Both the position numbers and the translations under genes were made by a program. A stretch of 39,422 nucleotides of DNA from Hyphomicrobiales bacterium (GTDB lineage: Bacteria > Pseudomonadota > Alphaproteobacteria > Rhizobiales > Beijerinckiaceae). This document shows positions 7,480-15,325 of this stretch, piece after piece; position 1 is the first letter of the stretch; each line of letters opens with the position of its first letter. The DNA is taken from contig JANXWK010000037.1 in NCBI GenBank assembly GCA_025351165.1, forward strand, positions 1-39,422, written 5' to 3'. Under the pieces are notes generated by a model, which saw only the letters and a program-made list of their open reading frames with translations, was not told where the DNA came from and did no database searches.

Positions 7480-10011
7480 ATGACGGCTTATTCAAAAACA
7501 CAAATTAACAATAGTTTAAATCAAAACATTAAGTCAAACGGGCAATCATTAATAACTGGCTCTATTTTGAATCAGCAGCTTAAAGATATAAACGAAAGCA
7601 CGGCTAATTTAGTTGATAAAAATACGTTTCAAGATGAACAAACTTTTTCATCCCCACCTATTTTTTTAGGATTGACTGACTCTCTTTTAAAAACAACAGC
7701 TTTAGGCACTCTTACAGTGGCAATTGCTGACACTGATTATCTTGCACCTAATGGCAGCGCATCTGGTTTGACAGGGCTTACAAGCGGGCAAGTGACAACA
7801 GCATTAAATTACACGCCCGCCAATAAAGCGGGTGATACGTTTACAGGTGCTATTAATGTAAAGCAGATATTGACCACATATGCGCCGATATACCCACAGA
7901 ATTTGTTAAGCTCAACAGGAAACGCTTTAAATTTAAAAAACTGGCGCGATGCTATTGATATAGGAGGTTCATTTTTTCGCGATTCTTTAACTGACGATAA
8001 TGTCAATGTTCAATCAAGATTTAGTTTCAGGCGTGACGGCGCTTTTATTGCTGAAAATATTGCTGCCAGCTTACCAGCGATAGGAGTTGGCACAGGTACG
8101 CCATTACAGGCGGCAGGATGGGGAGCTGTTACAGTAAATGGCAGCGCTGGCAGTGGGTATTCTATGCAAATTAACAGCGTAGAAACCGCAAGATTATCTT
8201 CAAATACAGCAGCCGCTATTTTTATGAATTATCAAAATACCCCAATGATTTTTGGCGTTAATGGCATAGAAACTGCAAGATTATCTTCAAATATTATGCA
8301 ACTTGGCGAAGCTAATGTTGCTGGTGTTCCTAATTCTGGCTATAGCATGAACGCTACAACAGGAACTTATACGCAACTCATATCAAAAATAAATGGTAAA
8401 AATGCGTGGAGCTATATTGCTAATCACTTAGGGGCTTCTTTTTTAAGGTCGGATGTAAATGGCAATTACGTTGATACGCCATTTTTCATAAATAGCTCAG
8501 ACGGCGTTACAAATGTTAAAACGCCTCTTGCAGCCGCAAATGCAAACGAGGCCGTCAATGCCAGTTGGGTTAGGAGCTATGTCTCGGCTGGTAGCGCAGG
8601 ATTGGTTAGTATTGCAAATGGAGGAACTGGAGCGACGACAGTTGCGGGTGCATTATCTAATTTTAATATAAATACTTTAGGCCTAATTGGCAGAAACACA
8701 CTGCAACCTGTAGGTTCAGACCTTAATACATTGTTAATTGCTGGGGCCTGCGAAGTTTCAAACCCAGTCAACGCGCCACACCTTGGCATGACATATGTCT
8801 ATGTTGATATAAAAGTTCACTATTATTCTCCTAATTATGCCCTGCAAACATTAACTGATTTGTCCGCTGGTCTTACACGTTCAGTATCGTGGCAGCGACA
8901 GCGCATAGCAGGCGTTTGGCAAAGATGGGTTCCAGTATCAGGCTTTGTAACGCCCGCGCATTTTGGAGGATTTGGAACAAACAATCCACAGGATGCAACG
9001 TCAGATAGTAGTTTGGCTTTAAACCGCTGGTTAAACAGTGATTTGCCGTTGTTTTTAGATCAGAACTATATGGCAGCGTCATCAATATCAGTGGATTTAA
9101 ATTCATTGAATGGGTATATGATTTCAGGGCGTGGAGCTAGAAGCGGCATAGTTCTCACAAATAGCGCAAGCGTTTCCATGACAAATGCTTTTCTTGATAA
9201 TCCAAATGGTTTTAGAGCAGGGGCAATCACGCTAAGCGACCTAAATATTTATGTATCTGGTTATTCATCATCCGTTCCGTTGATTGTTGGTGCGCAAGAT
9301 GGGGCTACAGGTTCTGGACTGCCAGGCATTGAACTTAGAAATATTAATATAATTCCTGTTGATAACAACAGTGGGTCAAGTGATGCTTTAATCCGATTGG
9401 TAAATATACGAAATGGAGTGATTTCAAACGTAGGTGGCAGTGGCAAATATTTTGGATATCAAGGGGCAGGAATCGATTATGTAGGCGGCGGCAACTCAGC
9501 CTCGGTCGAAGTTTATCATTATGGTTGTCGCATGTATCACGTAGGTACGGGATATAGACGTAACGCTTCTCTTGGAAACAATCTCTATGATGATTCTCAA
9601 GGTCATGGATGGGCCAACTGTACTGCAATCGCCGTTGATCGGGGATGGGATTTGCAAGGCGGGCCTGAGGGGTTCGGCGAATGGTTTACAATTAATGGAT
9701 GTCACGCATATTTCAGAGAACTTGGCGTGTTTGGCAATAACGCTGGAAACAATCGTATAGAGAATAACTACTTTCTGGCTCACGGAGCGGCCAATACGGC
9801 GCAAGGAGTTGCGCTACAAGGCACCAGTATTGAAAACTTCACAACTATTGACAACAACCGCATTCGTTTTGACGCATGTACTGCTCCCAATAGGTATGGG
9901 TTAAATGTAAGTGGTGGGCTTTATGGCCATGCGAATGGTAACAGGGTTACAGCGGCGACAAACGCTTACGGTCTTTTGTCTACATCAATATTACAGCTTC
10001 AAAATACTTAA
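7480..10011 (+). CDS. Tail spike/fibre with pyocin-knob and right-handed beta-helix
   Basis: An 843-residue protein without a signal peptide. The N-terminal part (1-130) has fibre-type segments (QDEQTFSSPP, YLAPNGSASGL, NYTPANKAGDTFTGAI). The middle (about 220-310) repeats a GSGYSM/ETARLSSN unit, with ETARLSS at 235-241 and 264-270. A pyocin-knob-like domain follows at about 412-487, ending VWQRWVPVSGF. From about 495 the sequence has the rungs of a right-handed beta-helix (NNPQDATSDSS, IELRNINIIP, LIRLVNIRNGVISNVGG, NNRIENNYF, TIDNNRIRF), as in pectate-lyase-like phage spikes. It should bind and perhaps cut a host surface polysaccharide. Its place after the ejection genes equals P22 gene 9. 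Catalytic residues cannot be assigned from sequence alone. Confidence 0.8.
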   Translation: MTAYSKTQINNSLNQNIKSNGQSLITGSILNQQLKDINESTANLVDKNTFQDEQTFSSPPIFLGLTDSLLKTTALGTLTVAIADTDYLAPNGSASGLTGLTSGQVTTALNYTPANKAGDTFTGAINVKQILTTYAPIYPQNLLSSTGNALNLKNWRDAIDIGGSFFRDSLTDDNVNVQSRFSFRRDGAFIAENIAASLPAIGVGTGTPLQAAGWGAVTVNGSAGSGYSMQINSVETARLSSNTAAAIFMNYQNTPMIFGVNGIETARLSSNIMQLGEANVAGVPNSGYSMNATTGTYTQLISKINGKNAWSYIANHLGASFLRSDVNGNYVDTPFFINSSDGVTNVKTPLAAANANEAVNASWVRSYVSAGSAGLVSIANGGTGATTVAGALSNFNINTLGLIGRNTLQPVGSDLNTLLIAGACEVSNPVNAPHLGMTYVYVDIKVHYYSPNYALQTLTDLSAGLTRSVSWQRQRIAGVWQRWVPVSGFVTPAHFGGFGTNNPQDATSDSSLALNRWLNSDLPLFLDQNYMAASSISVDLNSLNGYMISGRGARSGIVLTNSASVSMTNAFLDNPNGFRAGAITLSDLNIYVSGYSSSVPLIVGAQDGATGSGLPGIELRNINIIPVDNNSGSSDALIRLVNIRNGVISNVGGSGKYFGYQGAGIDYVGGGNSASVEVYHYGCRMYHVGTGYRRNASLGNNLYDDSQGHGWANCTAIAVDRGWDLQGGPEGFGEWFTINGCHAYFRELGVFGNNAGNNRIENNYFLAHGAANTAQGVALQGTSIENFTTIDNNRIRFDACTAPNRYGLNVSGGLYGHANGNRVTAATNAYGLLSTSILQLQNT

Positions 10012-10022
10012 TAGGTGATAAA

Positions 10023-10238
10023 ATGAAATTTGAAATTAATCAGTTATGGAATTTACGGGACGGGCATGTTGTTCAAATAAAGACAATTCTAGATGATTTT
10101 TTAGTCGGGATTGTCAAAACTCTTGATCAAAAAGAAAAGATTTGGGGATTTGATGGTCGATACGATCAAAGCAAAGTTGAAACGCCTTTAGATATTATTT
10201 CGCAAGTTGATCTATCCAATATTTCAATTCAAGGGTAA
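10023..10238 (+). CDS. Hypothetical protein between spike and secreted fibre genes
   Basis: A 71-residue acidic/basic mixed soluble protein with no domain I recognise. It begins with MKFEINQLWNLRDG and has a beta-like pattern (HVVQIKTILDDFLVGIVKTL). An AGGTGA ribosome binding site lies 5 bases before ATG. It is 11 bases after the spike stop and 4 bases before the next gene, so it is in the same transcript. A chaperone or small fibre-associated protein would suit the position, but nothing in the sequence shows it. Confidence 0.65.
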   Translation: MKFEINQLWNLRDGHVVQIKTILDDFLVGIVKTLDQKEKIWGFDGRYDQSKVETPLDIISQVDLSNISIQG

Positions 10239-10242
10239 ATAA

Positions 10243-10929
10243 ATGTTTAAAAAAAATCTTGCTGCTGTTTTAGCCACTTTTTTATGTGGATATGCTTTTG
10301 CAGCTTATGCAGCACCTATTCGTGTCGAAAATGAGTCTACAACTGTACCTATAATAACGACTGGTCAATGGCAGCAATTAAGACCAGCTGAAAGCCGTAA
10401 TGGTTGCAATATTCAAAATTCAGGTTCAAATACAATGCGCATTGTGTTTCAAGCCGCCTATTTACCGCCTCCTACTGGCACAAGAGGTGCTATTTTACAG
10501 CCTAATGGGCAAGGTTTGAATTGCCGTTCTGCGGATGGGAATGTCATTGTAAGCGCTATTTACGTACTTGGAACGGCGGGTGATAATGTTGAATATAATA
10601 CAAGCTCTTTAGATTTTTCAGGCGGGGCAACAGGCGGCGGTGGCGGCGGCGGTGCAATTACAACCACCTCATTAGTTCAAAGTACATTAGCCCCCAATAA
10701 CTTCTCAGTGACAGCTACAGCGGCTACTATTTTATCAGCTAACACAAATCGCGTGGTAAGGTTGATTTATAATAATGGAACTGTACCCATTTTCATTGGG
10801 GGAGCTAGTGTAACAACAGCTAATGGATTTCCTGTACCCGCAGGGGCTTCTTTTGATGCAAGTCGTTTTTCTGGAGCACTTTACGCGGTCTCCACAACGG
10901 CTTGCGATGTTCGAATTGTTGAATATTAA
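10243..10929 (+). CDS. Signal-peptide-bearing hypothetical protein of the fibre region
   Basis: A 228-residue protein with a clear Sec signal: KK near the start, core LAAVLATFLCGYAFAAY and cleavage likely after AYAA (about residue 24). The mature part has two beta-rich domains joined by a Gly-rich linker (GGATGGGGGGG, about 127-137). The second half (TRVVRLIYNNGTVPIFIGGASVTTANGFPVPAG) resembles the beta-sandwich modules used on phage surfaces and head decorations. It lies between the spike and the SGNH genes with 3-4 base spacing, so co-expression with virion proteins is clear. Whether it joins the virion or is exported by the infected cell or lysogen is open. Confidence 0.65.
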   Translation: MFKKNLAAVLATFLCGYAFAAYAAPIRVENESTTVPIITTGQWQQLRPAESRNGCNIQNSGSNTMRIVFQAAYLPPPTGTRGAILQPNGQGLNCRSADGNVIVSAIYVLGTAGDNVEYNTSSLDFSGGATGGGGGGGAITTTSLVQSTLAPNNFSVTATAATILSANTNRVVRLIYNNGTVPIFIGGASVTTANGFPVPAGASFDASRFSGALYAVSTTACDVRIVEY

Positions 10930-10932
10930 GGA

Positions 10933-12498
10933 GTGAAAATGAAAAAGAGTTTGGCAATATTATTCGCCTTTTTGATGTTTTTAACATCGGCAAGCTGGGC
11001 CGATGGATTAACACAAGTTGTTCAACCTAATTTAGAAACTATAGGTGCAAAACTTAAAAGGATTCGCACCAATGCACGTTTCAACAACGCGAACGACAAT
11101 CCTCCTTTGCAAGCTATTCCAGCATGGACAGCAACAACAGCTGTTTACATAGGAAACCTTAGGTCATCTAATGGAGGCATATATATTTGTGTTGTTTCTG
11201 GAACAACTGGAACAGCCTCACAGCCGTCTGGTATTGCGACATCTGTTCAAGTCGATGGTACCGTTTCATGGGTATATTATGGTGCTATAACCACTACTTT
11301 GAACGATGCGTTGGCTCCAATTGTTACAACAGCCTTAGTTCTTCCGACTAGATTCCCCACGATCTACACGACAGTTGCAAATGCAAATGCAAACCAGCTT
11401 TTCTATTCAGGCGGATCACCTACTGTCAGCTTTTTTGGTGCAGCAAAGGCCGCCCCTATTACATCGTTCAATAAGACAGCTACAAGCACGACAAATTCAG
11501 GCTGGTCAATAACAACTGAAACATCTGCAAGTAAAGTTTTGCTTGCGGTTGGTCAAAACGTAGGTGGGGCAGGAAACGGCAACACATTGCGTGTTATTAT
11601 TGATAATTTAGATGGAAAAGGTGAGCGTTATTTAAACTTAGACCCATTTATTATTCCTGTTGCAACACCTGACCCACAATACTTTATCACGTTAGATTTT
11701 ACGAATGTTGGGGGAAACAAAGTGCGACGTATCAGTGTAGAGGGGGCTTCAATCAACTATGGATTTCATAGTTTCAGGGTTGCGGCAACAGATACGTGCT
11801 GGAAGCCATTTTATCCTGATTTTTTAAACGTACTTCATGTAGGCGACTCTATAGCGGAGGGTTACGCGGCTAACTTAGTTGGTGCGGCTAACTCTATCGG
11901 TGCAGACAACGCGCCAAACAAGCTCGGCAAGAAACTTGGCTTTAAGAATGTGGTCAATATAAGTGCTGGCGGTACAGGATATATCAATAACAACACAAAT
12001 GGGTTCACCTATAACCAGCGTTTGACATCGCAGCTTAATCCTACGGTTTTAGCCACAAATTTTGACCTTATTATTTTTGACGAGGCAATCATCAATGATT
12101 CAGGTTTTGCAGGGGCAACGGCTGCATCTGTACAGGCTGCCGCATTGGCAACATTCCAGACAGCACGGGCGCAATGGCCTAATGCCATAATATGGGTCGT
12201 CGGGGGATGGCCTGTTGGTAATCCACAGGCTGGTTCAAACTTTGTCCTGTTTGAGGCCGCTGTACAGGCTGCTGTCACACAGTTTGGAGATAGCAAAACA
12301 TACTACACAAGCCCCCTGAATGATGTGATGGGTGCTTGGATTACAGGGACGGGCAAAAGTTCTGCACCAGCGGGCAATGGAAATAATGACTATTTTACAA
12401 GTTCGGACGGGGTGAACCCAAATGACCTTGGAACTTCTTATCGTACAAACCGCCTCGCGAATGCATATGATAGAGATGTTTTAGGAGTTTTAAAATGA
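10933..12498 (+). CDS. Secreted SGNH-fold protein with altered catalytic motif
   Basis: A 521-residue protein with a Sec signal peptide (residues 1-23, core LAILFAFLMFLTSASWA). Residues about 50-290 are beta-rich, with a GSP-type carbohydrate-binding feel (AWTATTAVYIGNLRSSNGGIYICV). The C-terminal part, from about 298, is an SGNH/GDSL hydrolase fold: block I LHVGDSIAEGY with nucleophile S306, a block III-like EAIINDSG (N388, D389), and block V DGVNPNDLGT (D492). In this family block V is DxxH; here the His place (residue 495) is Asn, codon AAC. The enzyme may therefore be inactive or use another residue. SGNH proteins on phage tails usually remove acetyl groups from surface glycans. Its stop overlaps the next gene by 4 bases. 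Confidence 0.75.
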   Translation: MKMKKSLAILFAFLMFLTSASWADGLTQVVQPNLETIGAKLKRIRTNARFNNANDNPPLQAIPAWTATTAVYIGNLRSSNGGIYICVVSGTTGTASQPSGIATSVQVDGTVSWVYYGAITTTLNDALAPIVTTALVLPTRFPTIYTTVANANANQLFYSGGSPTVSFFGAAKAAPITSFNKTATSTTNSGWSITTETSASKVLLAVGQNVGGAGNGNTLRVIIDNLDGKGERYLNLDPFIIPVATPDPQYFITLDFTNVGGNKVRRISVEGASINYGFHSFRVAATDTCWKPFYPDFLNVLHVGDSIAEGYAANLVGAANSIGADNAPNKLGKKLGFKNVVNISAGGTGYINNNTNGFTYNQRLTSQLNPTVLATNFDLIIFDEAIINDSGFAGATAASVQAAALATFQTARAQWPNAIIWVVGGWPVGNPQAGSNFVLFEAAVQAAVTQFGDSKTYYTSPLNDVMGAWITGTGKSSAPAGNGNNDYFTSSDGVNPNDLGTSYRTNRLANAYDRDVLGVLK

Positions 12499-13589
12499 TA
12501 ATACAATTTCCAAACGTATTTAATTTCGACCCTAATAAATACTTAAAGTCACTGGCTGGTATTGCTAAGGTGCAGGCGAATATCGCTAATATGCCAGTTG
12601 CTGTTTTAGGTACTAGCATTCCTATGGGACAGGGCGCAAATGGCACGCAGGTTGGTTCTCGTGCCCAAAGCTGGCCTGCACGCTTAGCTTATTATGCAAA
12701 TGCGGCTGGAATTGATGCTCGTAATGATAGTTTCTTTGGGGATGGGAACACAGCATCGCAGGGCTTAAGTTATACAGCTTACGATCCGAGAATAAGCGTT
12801 GGCACAGGGTTTACCGCCTCTGGTGCGCTTTATGCTTTGGGCGGACGCATGTGGACTGCAAGCTCTACAAGTCTATCGCCATTGACATTTACACCGACCA
12901 ACTCTTTTGACCGCGTGACGATTTATGGAGTTAATGCACCTGGTAATGGATCGATTGAATGTAAAATAAATGGTCTTACTGATAACTTCTTTGTGCAGAA
13001 TGCAGCGCTGGCAATGTCAAAAGTTACATTCAATGCGATGACACTTGCTGTGCAGCCAATAGCATTAACAGCACCGTCAGTACCGTGTTACATTGCAGGT
13101 GTTGAAACCTATAATTCAGCCAAATCATCAATGATGATTGCCAATTTCGGGCGTGGATTGGCTAAAGCTTCCGATCTTACAATCGCGGCTCAACCTTTTG
13201 ATCCGCTTAATGCGTTTAAGTTTTATGCTCCGACCCTAACTTTAATCTCACTTTCAACAAATGATATTTTGGCAGCTGTTTCACCAGTTGCATTTGCCGC
13301 TGATCTACAAACGCTGATAACAGCGGCAAAAGCATCAGGGGATGTTATTCTTGTAAAAGAACACCCAATCGACCCCTCTCAAGCAAATGCAAGCCTTGCT
13401 GTGCAACAAACCTATGTAGCGACTATGAAAGCTTTGGCGCTGTCAAATGATATTGCATTAGTTAATCTTGATGAGCGATATCAGACATATGCGGCTTTAC
13501 AAGCAATGGGCTTTTCATACGACGCAAACCATTTGCTCGCAGCTGGTTACGATGATATTGCCCGATTAATATTTAAACTTTTAACATAA
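12495..13589 (+). CDS. SGNH/GDSL hydrolase, probable glycan deacetylase of the tail region
   Basis: A 364-residue protein without a signal peptide and with a full SGNH set: VLGTSIPMG with S41, ISLSTNDIL with N256 and D257 (block III), and SYDANHLLAAGYDDIA with D343 and H346 (block V DxxH). A beta-rich insert lies at about 105-215 between blocks I and III, as in other surface-polysaccharide esterases. The family hydrolyses ester bonds, often O-acetyl groups. Start overlaps the stop of the preceding SGNH-like gene (ATGA), so the two are translationally coupled and could form a heteromeric tail component in which only this copy is catalytic. That pairing is inference. Confidence 0.75.
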   Translation: MIIQFPNVFNFDPNKYLKSLAGIAKVQANIANMPVAVLGTSIPMGQGANGTQVGSRAQSWPARLAYYANAAGIDARNDSFFGDGNTASQGLSYTAYDPRISVGTGFTASGALYALGGRMWTASSTSLSPLTFTPTNSFDRVTIYGVNAPGNGSIECKINGLTDNFFVQNAALAMSKVTFNAMTLAVQPIALTAPSVPCYIAGVETYNSAKSSMMIANFGRGLAKASDLTIAAQPFDPLNAFKFYAPTLTLISLSTNDILAAVSPVAFAADLQTLITAAKASGDVILVKEHPIDPSQANASLAVQQTYVATMKALALSNDIALVNLDERYQTYAALQAMGFSYDANHLLAAGYDDIARLIFKLLT

Positions 13590-13601
13590 TAAGGATATAA
13601 A

Positions 13602-14018
13602 ATGGCTTTAGATAAAAAATCTCTTAAAATGCTTGCAGGTGTGCATCCCGATCTTGTCAAGGTTGTCAAAGCAGTGAGCGAATTTAAGGATTTACCACAA
13701 TGGCAGGTAACATACGGCCTACGCACGCTTGAGCAAGAAAAAGAGATGATACGCAAAGGCTATTCTTCTCTCAAAAACCCTATGAATTGCCGGCATGTTC
13801 CAAGTGGCACTCCACCTCTTGGACATGCTATAGATATTTCAGTTCTGGTAGGTGGCAAGCCATGCTGGGCCAATCAGTATAGGTCTTCTTACATCAAAAT
13901 CGGCCAAGCCTTTCAAAAAGCTGCACAGGATTTGAATATCCCTCTCAGATCAGGGTTTCAGTGGAAAACCTTCCTTGACCTTGGACACCACGAACTTCCA
14001 GCCGCTCAATACTCATAG
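13602..14018 (+). CDS. Endolysin, M15 L-Ala-D-Glu/D-Ala-D-Ala type peptidase
   Basis: A 138-residue soluble enzyme of the VanY/M15 endolysin type. Visible features are TYGLRTLEQEKEMIRKG (37-53), the zinc ligands H65 (MNCRHVP) and D78 (GHAIDI), and the terminal HH at 129-130 in DLGHHELP. The spacing between first His and Asp is larger than in the standard SxHxxGxAxD motif because of a SGTPPLG insertion also seen in several phage endolysins. It cuts peptide cross-links of peptidoglycan for host lysis. It opens the lysis cassette, 12 bases after the SGNH gene and 9 bases before the holin. No signal peptide is present, so it depends on a holin. Confidence 0.88.
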   Translation: MALDKKSLKMLAGVHPDLVKVVKAVSEFKDLPQWQVTYGLRTLEQEKEMIRKGYSSLKNPMNCRHVPSGTPPLGHAIDISVLVGGKPCWANQYRSSYIKIGQAFQKAAQDLNIPLRSGFQWKTFLDLGHHELPAAQYS

Positions 14019-14027
14019 GAGATAAAT

Positions 14028-14246
14028 ATGAATAATGAACAGATACAGTCGCTTTTGCGTCAAATCCTTCTCTTTCTTGGAGGTGGATTAGTGACACACG
14101 GCTACCTAGATAATGCAACACTTAATATAGCTGTTGGAGCGGTCTTGGCTTTAGCTACATCGGCGTGGGGTGTTTATCTTAGACGCAATTCTGGTTTAAT
14201 TGCCAGCGGTGAAAAGGCAAAAGAAGCTGGAATCCCAAAGCCATGA
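14028..14246 (+). CDS. Putative holin (Pam3-gp28-like)
   Basis: A 72-residue protein with two hydrophobic segments, about residues 11-23 (ILLFLGGGLVTHG) and 30-50 (LNIAVGAVLALATSAWGVYL), and a charged C terminus (RRNSG...KAKEAG). Start sequence NNEQIQSLLRQIL and the overall design match the small Pam3-gp28-type phage holins. It would form the inner-membrane lesion that releases the endolysin. The ribosome binding site TAGGAG precedes ATG by 7 bases. It overlaps the next gene by 4 bases. Confidence 0.75.
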   Translation: MNNEQIQSLLRQILLFLGGGLVTHGYLDNATLNIAVGAVLALATSAWGVYLRRNSGLIASGEKAKEAGIPKP

Positions 14247-14533
14247 CGAGCTTGACTGCGAGCCGCGCAAATGACGTTGTCAAAGAGCTTGATGTAGTAG
14301 CTCTTGTCAACATAATCGCTGATATCCACAGTATAAGCTTAAGAGATGGTATTATAACAGCTGAAAATATACTTAAGATTGTGGGAATCTGGTTTCCACA
14401 AGCCAACGCCATTGAGAAAACTATAGCCCTTACGGCACCTATAATTTTGGCGTTGGCTGAATTTAATCTACATGCAGCGCAGCCTGAAGACACGGCTCTT
14501 GCGTATATTGAAAATAAAGGATCAAATTCATGA
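14243..14533 (+). CDS. Lysis-cassette hypothetical protein
   Basis: A 96-residue protein I do not recognise. It has a hydrophobic helix pattern at about 59-75 (KTIALTAPIILALAEFN), which may be a membrane-associated segment, and is otherwise amphipathic. It is coupled on both sides by ATGA overlaps, to the holin upstream and the lipoprotein downstream, so it belongs to the lysis cassette. Antiholin or holin partner is possible from position only. Confidence 0.65.
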   Translation: MTSLTASRANDVVKELDVVALVNIIADIHSISLRDGIITAENILKIVGIWFPQANAIEKTIALTAPIILALAEFNLHAAQPEDTALAYIENKGSNS

Positions 14534-14757
14534 GAAAATCTATAGGTCTAATCGCAACATGTATTGCTCTTTCTGGCTGCGCTTTAACGCCAAGACAAGA
14601 AGCTGCTATCACGCTTACAGCACGACAATTTTGTATATTTGAACCTGTTACTACAAAATTTGTAGGTGTTTGGGATAAGCGCAAAGGCACTCAAATCAAC
14701 ATTGATAAAGTTGACGAAACTACGCGCATTCTTTGTGAGCAGTTAATTAAGCCATAA
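14530..14757 (+). CDS. Small lipoprotein of the lysis cassette, possible Rz1/spanin-like
   Basis: A 75-residue protein with a lipoprotein signal: MRKS start, hydrophobic core and lipobox L14-S-G-C17. Residue +2 after the Cys is Ala, consistent with outer-membrane sorting. The mature part is about 58 residues and contains two further Cys. Position right after the endolysin and holin suggests the outer-membrane spanin subunit (Rz1 class), which joins the envelope membranes at lysis, but it is not nested in an Rz frame and is not Pro-rich as classical Rz1 is. Entry-exclusion lipoprotein is an alternative. Confidence 0.65.
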   Translation: MRKSIGLIATCIALSGCALTPRQEAAITLTARQFCIFEPVTTKFVGVWDKRKGTQINIDKVDETTRILCEQLIKP

Positions 14758-14767
14758 AGGATTTATT

Positions 14768-15079
14768 ATGACAGCTCCTAAATGGATTGATCCAAAAGTC
14801 AGCATCGGCAACGTTTTGACTTTTTTTTCTGTTATTTTGGCTATGGTGATAAGCTATACTCAAACACAAGACAGAATTTCCGCGATTCAGAATGAAATTT
14901 CAATTGTATCTCGAATACGTGAAAGTCAAATTTTAAGAATTGAAGCAAAAGATGCGGGTTTTGATATAGATATACGATTTTTACGAGATCAAGCGGTATC
15001 AAGACAAGAAGTTATCGTTAGTAGGCTTTCAAGAATAGAAACTATTCTAGAACGGCTTGAAAAGGTAAGTACAAAATAA
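14768..15079 (+). CDS. Membrane-anchored coiled-coil protein, possible inner spanin
   Basis: A 103-residue protein with one N-terminal membrane segment (about residues 14-29, VLTFFSVILAMVISYT) and a following charged, heptad-like helical region through the C terminus (SRIRESQILRIEAKD, RLSRIETILERLEKV). One membrane anchor plus a periplasmic coiled coil is the plan of an inner-membrane spanin, and the gene follows a small lipoprotein. It is the last gene of the late operon and its stop abuts a strong terminator hairpin. The spanin role is inference. Confidence 0.6.
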   Translation: MTAPKWIDPKVSIGNVLTFFSVILAMVISYTQTQDRISAIQNEISIVSRIRESQILRIEAKDAGFDIDIRFLRDQAVSRQEVIVSRLSRIETILERLEKVSTK

Positions 15080-15080
15080 A

Positions 15081-15133
15081 AAAAGCTAAAGTAATACACT
15101 ACTAATTAAAACAATGCTTTACTTTAGCCTTTT
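15081..15133. terminator. Bidirectional terminator between late and early-left operons
   Basis: A 10-bp perfect stem (GCTAAAGTAA at 15085-15094 with TTACTTTAGC at 15119-15128) with a 24-base loop. The right side is followed by TTTT, and on the other strand the stem is followed by a long T tract (complement of the A run at 15077-15084). It can stop the rightward late transcript and the leftward pL transcript. Its right end runs straight into the tRNA-like attP candidate. Confidence 0.75.
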
Positions 15134-15171
15134 AAGATTCTGGTCGTGGGTTCGATCCCCACCTAAACCAA
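15129..15171 (+). other. tRNA 3'-half-like sequence, candidate attP core
   Basis: The sequence reads as the 3' half of a tRNA: a seven-base anticodon-loop-like CTTTTAA (15129-15135), a 5-base 3' anticodon stem, variable loop TGGTC, a perfect T arm (GTGGG, TTCGATC, CCCAC at 15046+100 to 15162) and an acceptor-like CTAAACC plus A. There is no 5' half in front; the upstream DNA is the terminator hairpin instead. Temperate phages that integrate in tRNA genes carry exactly such a 3' fragment to rebuild the gene. The loop would match a Lys (UUU) tRNA, but the 3' CCA is not in the right register, so the tRNA identity is uncertain. No integrase gene is visible beside it. Confidence 0.65.
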
Positions 15172-15202
15172 CACGAGAGTCAATTTATGGGAAACTAATC
15201 CT

Positions 15203-15313
15203 TTAAAGCGAGATAGCAAGAGCTTTCCATTGTGGTAAAGAGATTGGTATTCTTTTAGCTATTTCTTCATCCGGTATAAAGAAAAAATAAGTGTCAGGAT
15301 CTCTAATAGCCAT
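15203..15313 (-). CDS. Small ORF next to the attP-like site
   Basis: A 36-residue leftward ORF: start MAIRDPDTYFFFIPDEE, end WKALAISL. It has an AAGGTAGG-type ribosome binding site before ATG and starts 12 bases after the stop of the Ala-rich gene, so it would be last in the early-left operon. It is soluble and contains no HTH that I can see. It occupies the position where an excisionase often lies, but nothing in the residues supports that. It could also be the remaining N terminus of a lost gene. Confidence 0.45.
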   Translation of the reverse strand: MAIRDPDTYFFFIPDEEIAKRIPISLPQWKALAISL

Positions 15314-15325
15314 TGGCCTACCTTT

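Noticed and set aside
15129-15171. A complete tRNA gene
   Set aside because: Only the 3' half can be folded; upstream DNA forms the terminator stem and no matching 5' acceptor or D arm is present.
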